64,000 nt of DNA, taken from contig CM070711.1 of the NCBI GenBank assembly GCA_036346275.1, positions 51,833,435 to 51,897,434 of the forward strand, written 5' to 3'. The notes under the pieces were generated by a model. That model was not told the DNA's origin, searched no databases, and saw only the letters and a list, made by a program, of their open reading frames with translations. Positions within the stretch are counted from its first letter, which is position 1; every line of letters starts with the position of its first letter. The translations under genes and the position numbers were made by a program. The stretch comes from Otatea glauca. Lineage: Eukaryota; Streptophyta; Magnoliopsida; Poales; Poaceae. This document shows, one piece after another, positions 1 through 8,559 of the stretch.

Positions 1-302
1 GCAGTGTATAGCAAGCAATTAATTCATTTTTAAAAGGGAAAAAGAAGCAACAAACAACTATGCTAAATGATTACATGTTGTAAATCCTTTTGCCATTAAT
101 TAATAACAAATGATGTTCTTCACGAAAGAGAAAAAGATTAACTATCATATCACCATAATAAAATATAACATGGGCAATTATAAAAACTATGTATAGGTAA
201 TTATCTTACTATTTACATAAATTTAGCATATATGCTTTAAAGAACTATTACCAGTCTGTGCAGGTGTACAGGTTGTTGACTAGTAATAGAAACTATGAAC
301 TT
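1..302. other. AT-rich intergenic sequence, nothing recognised
   Basis: No convincing coding frame, RNA or transposon terminus is visible. The stretch is AT-rich spacer up to the foldback element that begins near 303. Confidence 0.5.
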
Positions 303-930
303 TTTTTTAAAATAATATATTTTTTTATTAAAATTGCAAAAATATACCAAGACCTTAAAAAATTGCAAAAATATACCTCTGTCGCCCTTTGAATGGGCGA
401 CACGGGCTACAGAGGCCTCTGTCCCCTTTCTTGTAGCCAGTTTTAAAGAAAATCATAACTTTTTCATATGATCTCGGATGGAGATGAACTTTATATGAAA
501 ATTGTAGCTCTCGACGAGATCTACAACTTTGGTATATAAATGTTTTTCATTTGAATCAATTTGGACTACTAAAAACGAGTTAGAAGTTTCAGATCTAGTT
601 TAGATCTGATTTTTAGATCTGAACTTTCCATCCCATTTTTGGCCATCTAAATCGATTCAAATGAAAAAAATTGTATACGAAATTTGTAGATCTTGTCGAG
701 AGCTACAATTTTCATATAAAGTTAATCTCCATCCGACATTATATGAAAAAGTTATGATTTTCTTTAGAAACTGGCTACAGGAAAGGGGACATATCGCCAT
801 TCAGAGGGCGACAGGCCTCTATTGCCCCTATCGCCCGTTCAAAGGGCGTTAGAGGCATATTTTTGCAATTTTTTGAGATCGTGGTATATTTTTGCAATTT
901 AAATAAAAATATATATTATTTTAAAAAATT
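303..930. repeat. Long inverted-repeat (foldback/MITE-like) element
   Basis: The sequence from about 303 to 560 reappears in reverse complement from about 650 to 930. The outer ends are AT runs followed by the block ATTGCAAAAATATACC (about 333-348), which returns inverted near 883-900. Inner blocks such as AGCTACAATTTTCATATAAAG on the right also match the left arm inverted. The loop around 570-650 contains repeated AGATCTGA-type words. No transposase is present and I could not fix a target-site duplication, so the superfamily is open. The reading frame at 661-852 is simply one arm and is not a gene. A transcript through the element would fold into a hairpin of about 250-280 bp and could feed small-RNA production, which is inference. 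Confidence 0.8.
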
Positions 931-1259
931 CTACAAACTAGCGGTCAAAGTTATGTTTTTGAGACTGTCAATATATAGATCATCTAGTTTTTTTTCTTTT
1001 TACTAAAGGAGCAGTAGTTCGAAGATTTACAAAATTCAAATAACCAAAATACAATTATCGATAAGCAAACAAAATGCAAAGAGTTGAAGTACATCATAAT
1101 TAATCCGCAAGACTAGATACGTTTGGAACACAGAAAATTAATCAATTTCTTGCGAAAATTGATTATTTTAAACTCTTCCATTCCAAATAGTAAGTTCCAA
1201 GTTGCCGCAACTCAAAACTACATTTTCGATCATTATCCAGCAGCCGTCCTGGTGCCTTC
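931..1259. other. 3' flank of the glycosyltransferase gene
   Basis: AT-rich sequence between the foldback element and the stop codon of the minus-strand glycosyltransferase. It should hold that gene's 3' UTR and polyadenylation signals. No single signal stands out and no other gene is seen. Confidence 0.4.
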
Positions 1260-2729
1260 TCATACGTCGACGGAGCATCGGCGAGCCATCAACTCGTCGA
1301 TCAACCGTCCGACATCGACGTATGAAGAGCCCCCCTTCTCTACAGCGCTCCTCGCCTTTTGACCCAGCTCCTTAGCCTTCTTCCTTATTGCCTCGCCCTC
1401 CTCGCCATCACCCATCACTTTCCCAATGGCTTCCGCGATCACCTCACCACTGATCACCTGGCGGCGCACCTCCAGCATCGACGCAAAGTCGCTGGCGCCG
1501 ACGCCAACCCCCACCTTGAGAAGCTCCACGATGAGCTTCTCGTTGTAGAACTGGTCGGCGTACCGGGGCCACGTTACCAGTGGCACGCTGGCGCTCACTG
1601 CCTCCAGCAAGGAGTTCCACCCGCAGTGCGTGACGAACCCGCCGACGGCAGGGTGGTTCAGGATGAGCACCTGCGGAGCCCAGCCCGGAATGATGAGGCC
1701 CCTCTCGCCGCGGGCCATCAGCTCCGAGAAGCCTTCGGGCATCCACTGCGACGTGTCGCTGTCAGCGCGGGTGATGACCCACACGAAGTTCTTACCGGAG
1801 AGCTTCAGACCTCGCGCGATCTGCCGCAGCTCGGCCGTCGAGAAACGGCTTAGCGTGCCGAAGGAAGCGTACACGACTGAGCCAGCCGCCTTCTCGTCAA
1901 GCCACCGCAGGCAGCTAACTGCGTCGGGCGAAAGCCCGCTGGTGCCCCTCGCCGCCATGTCCTTGCTGGTCAGCGCGGCTGGCCCGAGGAGCCACGCGCG
2001 GCGGCCGAGCGTCGTCTGGTAGTGCTCGACATAGTCGGGCTCCAGTTCGTGGAAGCTGTTGAACACCTCGCCGAAGCTCATCTGGTCCGCGGTGTTCACG
2101 CGCTGGTGGAAGGCCCAGTGGTCTGGTTTCTTCCTGGGGTCCAGCATTTGGCTCCGCCTCATCACGACACGGTGCGGCAGCCCCGGCACGGACACGACGG
2201 TGTCTGGGTCGTCGGTGACAGACTCAACCGGGTTGTTGCGCAGCATGCTATCGGTACAGGCTCGGGCGAACATGCTGCTGCCGAGGAATGCCAACCGCGG
2301 GACGCCGTGCTCCGCGGCGGCCTCCGCAGACCACTCGAAGAAGCTGTCGACCACTACGGCGTCGGGCTCATGCTCGGCCAAGAACCGGTCGAACGGCTCG
2401 CGAAGCTGCTGGAGCGCTTCTAAGAGCTTGTCGTTGTCGGCCTCCGACGAAAGGTCGGAAACGCTCTCGACGCCCTGCGGGAGTCCGACGTCGGGGAAGG
2501 GGAAGAGCGAGATATCGATCGCCGGGGCGTCCGCGCCACGGGAAGCGTCGTTCTCACGGTCAACAGCTGAGCGGATGATGGCGGCGTTGACAGGGGAGGT
2601 GAGGATGGTACACCTGACGCCGCGAGCGGCGAAGAGCGCGGCGATGTCAGCGACCGGAATGAGGTGGCCGGGCGCGAGAAACGGGAAGAAGAGGATGTGC
2701 AGTGGCTTCTGCTCATCTTTGGCAGCCAT
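1260..2729 (-). CDS. UDP-glycosyltransferase, UGT73-like
   Basis: Intact single-exon gene of 489 codons, the usual length for plant family 1 glycosyltransferases. These cytosolic enzymes move a sugar, usually glucose, from a UDP-sugar to small acceptors such as phenolics, hormones or xenobiotics. The N-terminal segment FFPFLAPGHLIPVADIA carries the catalytic-type histidine at residue 22, and an acceptor-side VVDSFFEWS segment lies near residue 125. The C-terminal donor-binding PSPG box spans about residues 350-393, starting WAPQVLILNHPAVGGF, with HCGWNS in the middle and a terminal ADQ whose Gln is typical of UDP-glucose users. One PSPG position is unusual: Ser in ASVPLVTWP, where Gly is common. 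No signal peptide or membrane helix is visible. The first Met fits the family N-terminus. Overall similarity suggests the UGT73 group. The acceptor cannot be predicted. The neighbours are transposons, so there is no cluster context. Confidence 0.93.
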   Translation of the reverse strand: MAAKDEQKPLHILFFPFLAPGHLIPVADIAALFAARGVRCTILTSPVNAAIIRSAVDRENDASRGADAPAIDISLFPFPDVGLPQGVESVSDLSSEADNDKLLEALQQLREPFDRFLAEHEPDAVVVDSFFEWSAEAAAEHGVPRLAFLGSSMFARACTDSMLRNNPVESVTDDPDTVVSVPGLPHRVVMRRSQMLDPRKKPDHWAFHQRVNTADQMSFGEVFNSFHELEPDYVEHYQTTLGRRAWLLGPAALTSKDMAARGTSGLSPDAVSCLRWLDEKAAGSVVYASFGTLSRFSTAELRQIARGLKLSGKNFVWVITRADSDTSQWMPEGFSELMARGERGLIIPGWAPQVLILNHPAVGGFVTHCGWNSLLEAVSASVPLVTWPRYADQFYNEKLIVELLKVGVGVGASDFASMLEVRRQVISGEVIAEAIGKVMGDGEEGEAIRKKAKELGQKARSAVEKGGSSYVDVGRLIDELMARRCSVDV

Positions 2730-3165
2730 GGCTGCGTACCAGCCTGTCTTCTTGGAAACACAAAGGACAGAGTAGTTGAGGCGCTGTTTTGCAACTTTTG
2801 TAGTCGTGCCTACAACAAGAATGGTTCAGCTAACAAAACAAAAAAGATGGGCATGCTTACGTACACGGTGCAATAGTTAACATCAAGTGGCCTTTCATTA
2901 GGGATCGATTGACATCAGGGATTTGCTACCACAGCCTTGTTTCCACCAAACTCACCACTACGAATCTCTACGGTTAATCAATTATATAATGCCGATACGT
3001 TTCGTTGAAAGGATCAAAGGACGATTAGTGTGGCAAATCTATATATCTTCTCTATTCTTGTGATGTACGGCAACTCAGCCGCCCCCGCCACGTCGTGTTT
3101 TTTATCTGTAGAATCTGATGCGCTTAGCTACACCAGCTCTACATAGCCTAATGTATTTATTACCC
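2730..3165 (-). promoter_or_regulatory. Probable 5' UTR and promoter of the glycosyltransferase
   Basis: Sequence upstream of the minus-strand start codon. An AT-rich word reading CATTATATAAT on the minus strand lies near 2979-2989, about 250 bp upstream of the ATG, and is a candidate TATA element. A second AT-rich word lies near 3040-3052. The assignment rests on position and base composition alone. Transcript data would place the start. Confidence 0.35.
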
Positions 3166-3169
3166 ATCA

Positions 3170-3236
3170 CATTTCAGTTGGCAGAGGCTTTGCCTTGCCT
3201 GCATGAGTTCTTGGGTTCAAATCCGGTCAAAATCGA
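3170..3236 (+). repeat. tRNA-like (SINE-type) head
   Basis: An A-box-like word TTGGCAGAGG near 3178-3187 is followed about 35 bp later by a B-box word GGGTTCAAATCC near 3213-3224, the internal Pol III promoter layout of tRNA genes. The interval is too short and lacks a cloverleaf, so this is not a functional tRNA. It is followed by a T-rich run and then the ~160-bp repeats. Similar heads occur near 5133 and 6228. Confidence 0.5.
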
Positions 3237-3289
3237 TTTTTTCTAGTCTTTTTCCATCAGCTTTGCTGATTTAATCGAGCTACTAAATC

Positions 3290-3973
3290 ATATTGTAGAT
3301 TTTTTAAAAATTTTGAAAAGAGTCCTCAGAGCATGTCTAACCTACCATAAAAAATTCGGATCATGATCAAACTTAAGAGATTTTTAAAAATTATGACAAT
3401 GTTACTAATACATTTAAAGCAGTTTCACTGATTTAATTGAGCTGCTAAATTTGCAAATTCTTAAAAATTTATGAGAAGGATCCTGAGAGCATGTCTATGA
3501 AAATGTAAAAATTTTAGATCATGATCAAACTTTTCTGATTTTTAAAAATTATGACAATGGTACTAATGCATTTAGAGCAACTTCACTGATTTAATTGAGC
3601 TAATAAATTTGTAAATTTTTACAAATTTGTGAGAATGGTCATGACTCATGAGAGTAGGCCTAATCTACCATAAAAAATTCGATCATGATCAAACTTTTAC
3701 AATTTTTAAAATATGTGATGATGGTACTAATACATTTAAAGCAATTACACTGGTTTAATTGAACTACCAAATCAAGTTAGATTTTTTGAAAACTTTTTTA
3801 GAAGGGTTCTTAGAGCCTAAGCTATCATAAGAATTTCATATCATGATCAAACTTGTGCATTTTTTTAGAAATTCTAACAATGCTACTAATACATTTAAAT
3901 TTCACTGTTTTTTGTTTTCCTGAGCCATCAAATGAATTTTATTTTTAAAACTTTTTTAGAAGGGATATGAGAG
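3290..3973. repeat. Degenerate tandem array, ~160-bp units
   Basis: At least four diverged units are recognised by the recurring word ATCATGATCAAACTT or a close variant near 3360, 3518, 3684 and 3841, about 157-166 bp apart. Each is followed by TTTTTAAAAATT-type and ACTAATNCATTTAAA-type words. The hAT element at 3974-5832 is inserted at the right edge, and the array resumes after it. Related units lie at 4200-4620, 5290-5560, 25900-26950, 49550-50050 and 55250-55800, and inverted near 12620-12935. The array is noncoding. Confidence 0.7.
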
Positions 3974-5832
3974 CAAGGTTTGAAATCTCGTTTTCGGATG
4001 ACATCTGGGAGGTGGCCGAAATCCGAAATCTCGCCGAGATCTCGGAATTTCCGACAAAACCCTTACGAAATGCAAAAACAAAAATTCAAATCCGATTTTT
4101 TTTTGCACTAAGAAAACCGAAATTTCGGCCGGAATTCCCGAAATCTCGGCGAGATTTACTAAGATTTCGATGAATTTGCACCGAGCGAAAAATATCTCAA
4201 ACAATGTCAAAAATATTTGAAATTTTTTGTGGAGGGTCCTGACACATTAGTGATGTTCCCATAAAAATTTCAGATGATCATCAAGCATGCAGAATTTTTG
4301 AAAATTCAAACATTGCTACTGTCGTGATAAAACGTTGACCGGCAAGTTTGAACCGAATGAAAAATGGAACAAACCATGTTAGAATTTTTTAAATATTTTG
4401 TGCATGATTCTGACATATCACTAATGTTTTCATAAAATTTTTAGATGATGGTGAAGCTCGAGGAATTTTTAAAAATCTGAATGAAAAATGCTTGAAACCA
4501 CGTTAGAAAATTTTGAAATTTTGTTTAGATGGTCCTGATGCATCACTAATCTTGCCATAAAATTTTTAGATGATTACCAATCCGTAGAATTAGAAATTTC
4601 GATAGTATTTTGACTGATATTCGGATTTTGAGGGTTACAAACTTACAATTGAAAACAATCAATATATATTGGTATCACAAATAATTGCTCGTGAGTGCAT
4701 GACTGCCTTTACTTTTCCTTGCTAGCACATGCAAGCACCTAGCCCAGGGCCCCAATCTGCTGTGCTACGTACTGCTACCACATGCATATCTGTCTGTTGG
4801 CTTGACCACTCCTGAACTTTATTCTAAATTTATAATTCTAACCCTTTTGACCACTCGTGACGTGGCAATACAAGACGGCCTCACCACTTATCATGGCGTG
4901 GCAAGAAGTGCCACTCAGTAAGAAGTTAGCGTGGATTAGTAATGCAAATAAATTGAAAAAGATGTTAAATAATAAAATTTGTTCTACTAGATGGGGATAA
5001 GTATTTTTGCCAAGAGATGAAGGCAAATATGAAGTTTGCATGTAGTAAAATCAAGCATGTATTTTCCCTTAGTCTTCAGCCCGACGCTACAAAATCTTTT
5101 AAAATGATGTCATGATATGAAGTTCAAGTGGCTGTGTTGGTCTAAGTGCCAGATGAGGCTTGAGAGGGCGTGGGTTCGAATCCTAGTCTCGGCAAAAAAA
5201 ATTCACTTTCTTTTGTTTTCTTTGTGCATACAACATGGATTTTATTGGTTTCAAAGATTTCATTGAGCAAACAAATAGGTTTCAATTTTTTAAACTTTTA
5301 GAGAAGGGTTATGAGGCAATGTCTAAGCTCTCCTAAAACTTTTGGATCATGATCACACCCGAGCAAATTTATAAAATTCTGACAATATTAGTGTATCAGT
5401 TATATTCATTCTGTTTTTTATTTTTTAAAGATAAAAAATGAAGTTAAAATATTTTGAAATTTTTTCTTTATGATCTTAGATTCTCAAGATGGTACTATAA
5501 ATTTTTCATAGCATGACAAAGAATGTACTATTTTACAAAAATCTGATAGTGTTTCTGCAACTTTTAAAAGACGTCTCAAAATTTTGGTTTTTCAACAAAC
5601 TTTCATAGAATATGGCATTATTAAGGGTTATTGACCGAAATTCGGCCCTCAAATTAGAAAATCTGGGACAAAAACAAGAAATTTTGGCGAAAAATAGCGG
5701 AATCTCGCTGAAATTACCATGTTATTGTAGCATTCTTCTTTTTGAATTTTTTTTACTCCAGCCAGAATTTCCAAAACCGTCCACCTCCGGATTCTGAGAT
5801 CTTGGCAAGACCCGGCGGGATTTTGTTCACTG
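3974..5832. mobile_element. Non-autonomous hAT-type element with 8-bp TSD
   Basis: The left end CAAGGTTTGAAATCTCG pairs imperfectly with the inverted right end, which ends TTTGTTCACTG. The 8 bp TATGAGAG occurs immediately outside both ends (3966-3973 and 5833-5840), the duplication length expected of hAT transposition. There is no transposase. The interior holds more ~160-bp repeat units, a tRNA-Leu-like head near 5133, and subterminal words rich in CGAAATTTCGG-type palindromes. A segment near 4640-5060 differs in composition and may be a later insertion. The element sits inside an older array of the same kind of repeat. Confidence 0.78.
5133..5193 (+). repeat. tRNA-Leu-like fossil (SINE head or pseudo-tRNA)
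   Basis: The segment contains TGGTCTAAGTGCCAGA, close to the D-arm region of plant tRNA-Leu, and GAGGGCGTGGGTTCGAATCC, close to its variable arm and T-arm, followed by an acceptor-like GGCA and an A run. The anticodon arm is missing, so it cannot be a working tRNA. A tRNA-derived SINE head or a decayed tRNA copy carried in the hAT element explains it best. Confidence 0.6.
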
Positions 5833-5840
5833 TATGAGAG

Positions 5841-6227
5841 TATACCTAAGCTGTCATAAGTTTCCTTTTTTATTTTTTACAAAAGATTTCCTCTCTCTAT
5901 TAAATTTTTAAAACTTTCAAAAAATATTTTTTAAAACAAATGATTTTTTTCTAATACTTTTTTAAAGGAATATTTTTCTAAGACTTTTTAAAATGAATAT
6001 TTTTAAAAAATCTGTATTAAAACAAATATCTTTTTTATTTCTTAAAAATGATTTCCACTCTCTTTTAAAATTAATAAACCACCCGCGGTAACACACAGGA
6101 TTTTAACTACTACGATGTAGTTATAGTATCAAACATACATAACTATTGGCATGCATGCATGCACGTGGTCGGCCGTAAGTGGGTTAGTCCTATATCCTAT
6201 CCAACCAACCAAACGCACCCTAGGTTA
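5841..6227. repeat. Continuation of the degenerate repeat zone
   Basis: The left part continues the array interrupted by the hAT insertion: the words around GTATACCTAAGCTGTCATAAG resemble the repeat units before 3974. The rest is T- and A-rich low-complexity sequence up to about 6060, then short spacer. No coding signal is seen. Confidence 0.45.
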
Positions 6228-6300
6228 ATAAGGTGAGAGTAAAAGTTAGGCACGCATGGAGTCTTGAGTTCGAATCCTATGCTCGTCGAATAAATTTTTC
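6228..6300 (+). repeat. tRNA-like (SINE-type) remnant
   Basis: A B-box-like word GAGTTCGAATCC lies at 6266-6277, in a context (CTTGAGTTCGAATCCTATGC) like the two tRNA-like heads upstream. It is followed by TAAATTTTTCTAG, which resembles the T-rich tail after the 3170 copy. No clear A box can be placed, so this is probably a truncated copy. Confidence 0.4.
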
Positions 6301-6589
6301 TAGCCGTTCGTATATGATGAAAGTAGACATAGAGTGAAATTATGAAAGTACGCAAACACAGACGTTGAATTGAACTTGAATGATCTAGATCTAGATGGAA
6401 TCTCACCTCCTCATAGGGGTGGGTATTTTTAAACCGAAACCAAATCGAACTGATTTAACCGAATATTTCAGTTTTTTCTGTTTTCGGTTCGGTTTTTATT
6501 TTGGTGCTATTCGGTTTTCGGATTTCGGTTTTTTTTAACTCGTGTACACCGAATAGACCGAAAAACCGATATTCATTTCACTTGCCCAG

Positions 6590-7275
6590 TTGCCCTCCCT
6601 TGATTTCCATCCGGTCATCCCCGTCACAAACACGGTCATCCCTGTCACAACTCATCCCCAATCTCCTCCCCTCTTGGCTCCCTTCGATCCCTCACCTTCC
6701 CATGCGTGTTGGCAGGACGGCGGTGTCACTTCCTCCACAATCCTTGGTCACCAGAGGTGGACGCAGCCGTGGATGCCGGCGCCTGGCGCGGAGGCGGACG
6801 ATCGCAGTCACATCCGGAGTCGATCCGTGTGCCAGAAGCCGCAGTTGCTGCCCCCGTTTCTCACACACCGGAGGTACTTCTCCTACGCCAGTGCCGGTCC
6901 GCCGAAGTCTGTCGAGTCAGCGCTAGAGCCCGGTCTGTGCCACCGCCTGATTGTTTCGAATCGAGATCTCCGAAATTATTTTGTTTCCTCCTGATTTTTG
7001 CTCAGATCTACATAATTTTCTCCTAAATTTCACTTGGTGTTCACTAATTTGTCCTTGCACTAGTGATTGTTGCTCAGATCCAAGGCTGATTCCCTCCTAC
7101 CTGCAGACACCAAGCCACCGACGTGAAGATCCGGTAGCCATGAGGGAGTTCTGGGAGGTGGCTTGGTGCTCATCTGCTTCCGCCCCCCCCCCCCCCACAT
7201 GCAGCCATGAGGGAGATCTGGGAGGTGTCTTGCTGCGAGATGCATATGATTCGGTTACTGGTTGGAGTAACTAGC
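6590..7275 (+). other. GC-rich gene-like segment inside the hAT element, source unknown
   Basis: CT- and GC-rich sequence resembling a 5' UTR and first exon, followed near 6960-7080 by T-rich, intron-like sequence and a C homopolymer at about 7183-7197. Several short frames are open but none matches a family I recognise. Its position upstream of the SMU1-like exons could make it the first part of the same captured gene or a separate capture. That is inference. Confidence 0.3.
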
Positions 7276-7418
7276 AGTGTAGTACACATCATAACCTGTT
7301 GAAGTGTGGTATGATGTATTTATTATTTACTCGATTGCACCGTATATGCGTGTATGCTACCTCGCAATAGAAGAAACCATGGCAACTTTCAATGAGCTGA
7401 ACTCACTGAACTTTTTAG

Positions 7419-7731
7419 GTCTGGGATTATATTAGCGGGAAGCTTAAAAAGGATCTTCAATATCAAGCTGATGTAAGGCCTTAAGATTGAAGCTTTTCGA
7501 ATTTAACATGGAATTAACATGATCTCTTTAATTTCTGTAGCTTTATGGCATATAAACAAGTCCTGTTCTTTTATTTATATACAGATAAGAATGTTAATGT
7601 TTTGCATATTTTTTGCTGATGAAACACCTTCCCAGGAAAGCTTTATGATGCACGATGCTGCTATGCTTTGTGTTGATTTTAGTAGAGATTCTGAGATGCT
7701 AGCATCTGGATCACAGGATGGAAAGATTAAG
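7419..7731 (+). pseudogene. SMU1: Captured SMU1-like WD40 gene fragment, two exons
   Basis: Exon A (7419-7472) follows an AG acceptor and encodes VWDYISGKLKKDLQYQAD. It ends at a GT donor. Exon B (7636-7731) follows CCCAG and encodes a segment containing ESFMMHDAAMLCVDFSRD and then SGSQDGKIKV, ending before GT. Joined, this matches the first WD40 repeats of SMU1, a spliceosome-associated protein, where the same order of a KDL-YQA segment, an FMM-D segment, CxxFSRD, EMLA and QDGKIKVW is known. Only about 50 residues remain, with no start codon, LisH domain or later WD repeats, so no working SMU1 can be made. Retention of the intron shows DNA-level capture and not retroposition. It lies inside the hAT at 6414-8127. 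Confidence 0.8.
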
Positions 7732-8380
7732 GTTTCCCCACTATTCTGCATTTGTATTTAAACACCAATTTCCTCTGTCATATTACTAAACGCTAATGAT
7801 TCTCTGGACTATAATTTATTTTTTTCCCTCATAAATTTCAATGGATGTTCCATATTTAGAGTGGTTACAGCATTTGTTATTACTTAAAGTACTTTGAAGT
7901 ATGTTTGCTAAGAAATAAAAGGTGACCTGTATCCAATTATGAATGATTAATATGGCAAACATGCATCTGAAATTGGGTTAACCGAAAAACTGAATTTGTT
8001 CGGTTAATTCGGTTCAGTTTTTGGATTTGTTCAGTTCGGTTCAGTTTACAGTTCTCAAAAAACGATTTTTTTAAAAAACCGAATAAACCAAACCGATAAA
8101 ACCGTATAAATTGAATGCCCCGGCCTAACTCCTCACTTAAACATGTTTTACACATAACCCCCAAAAATTACAAAATTCCACACCTTAAGTGGACAAGGTA
8201 GGGTTCCACCTAGATCTGGACCATTCAAGTTCGATCCAACGCCCATGTTTCACCGTAGACAATGTCTACTTTCACTGTGTACTTCCCATATGTATGTGTA
8301 CTTTCACCGTATACTTTCACCGTATGTCTACTTTCATAATTTCACCGTATGTCTACTTTCACCGTATATTTCCCATATGT

Positions 8381-8559
8381 ATGTGTATAGGCAACATATC
8401 CAATATAAATCCATCTTAAAATGTTACTCATGCAACTTTCAACGTGAACCATCCGATCTTGGACTCAACGCACGAGATGGGGGGTGAGTCTAGATCGGAT
8501 GATTCACATTAGGTTGGGTAATACCCTAAGGCGGGGCTTACATTAGATATGATGGATAT
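8381..8559. repeat. Short palindromic spacer
   Basis: Contains an imperfect inverted repeat: GTGAACCATCCGATCT near 8443 pairs with AGATCGGATGATTCAC near 8491. No coding frame is seen. It may be a small MITE or part of the outer foldback element. Confidence 0.4.

Larger units (their letters stand above)
6414..8127 (+). mobile_element. hAT-type element carrying host gene fragments (Pack-hAT-like)
   Basis: The left end begins TAGGGGTGGGTATTTTTAAA and is followed by ACCGAAACC/TTCGGTTCGG-rich sequence. The right end, inverted, begins TAGGCCGGGGCATTC and is rich in the same CGGTTTATTCGG words. Plant hAT elements with TAGGGGTGGG termini are well known. The flanks are CCTCCTCA (6406-6413) and ACTCCTCA (8128-8135), an 8-bp duplication with one mismatch. 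No transposase is seen. The interior instead holds GC-rich, exon-like sequence (6590-7275) and two exons with an intron from a SMU1-like gene (7419-7731). Confidence 0.75.
6300..8380. repeat. Outer inverted repeat around the gene-carrying hAT
   Basis: The left arm, about 6300-6405, returns inverted at about 8200-8375. Matching pieces include CCATTCAAGTTC, TTTCATAATTTCAC and TATGTCTACTTTCA. The hAT element at 6414-8127 lies between the arms, so it probably landed in an older foldback element. In the right arm the CACCGTATGTCTACTTT word is repeated several times. Confidence 0.55.

Noticed and set aside
1359..2794. Plus- and minus-strand frames overlapping the glycosyltransferase
   Set aside because: Shadows of the GC3-rich gene. 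None has recognisable protein sequence.
3290..3973. CRISPR-like regular repeats
   Set aside because: The units are long, diverged and contiguous without unique spacers, and the DNA is plant nuclear.
5133..5193. A functional tRNA-Leu gene
   Set aside because: The anticodon arm is missing and the acceptor ends do not pair. Only a tRNA-derived relic is supported.
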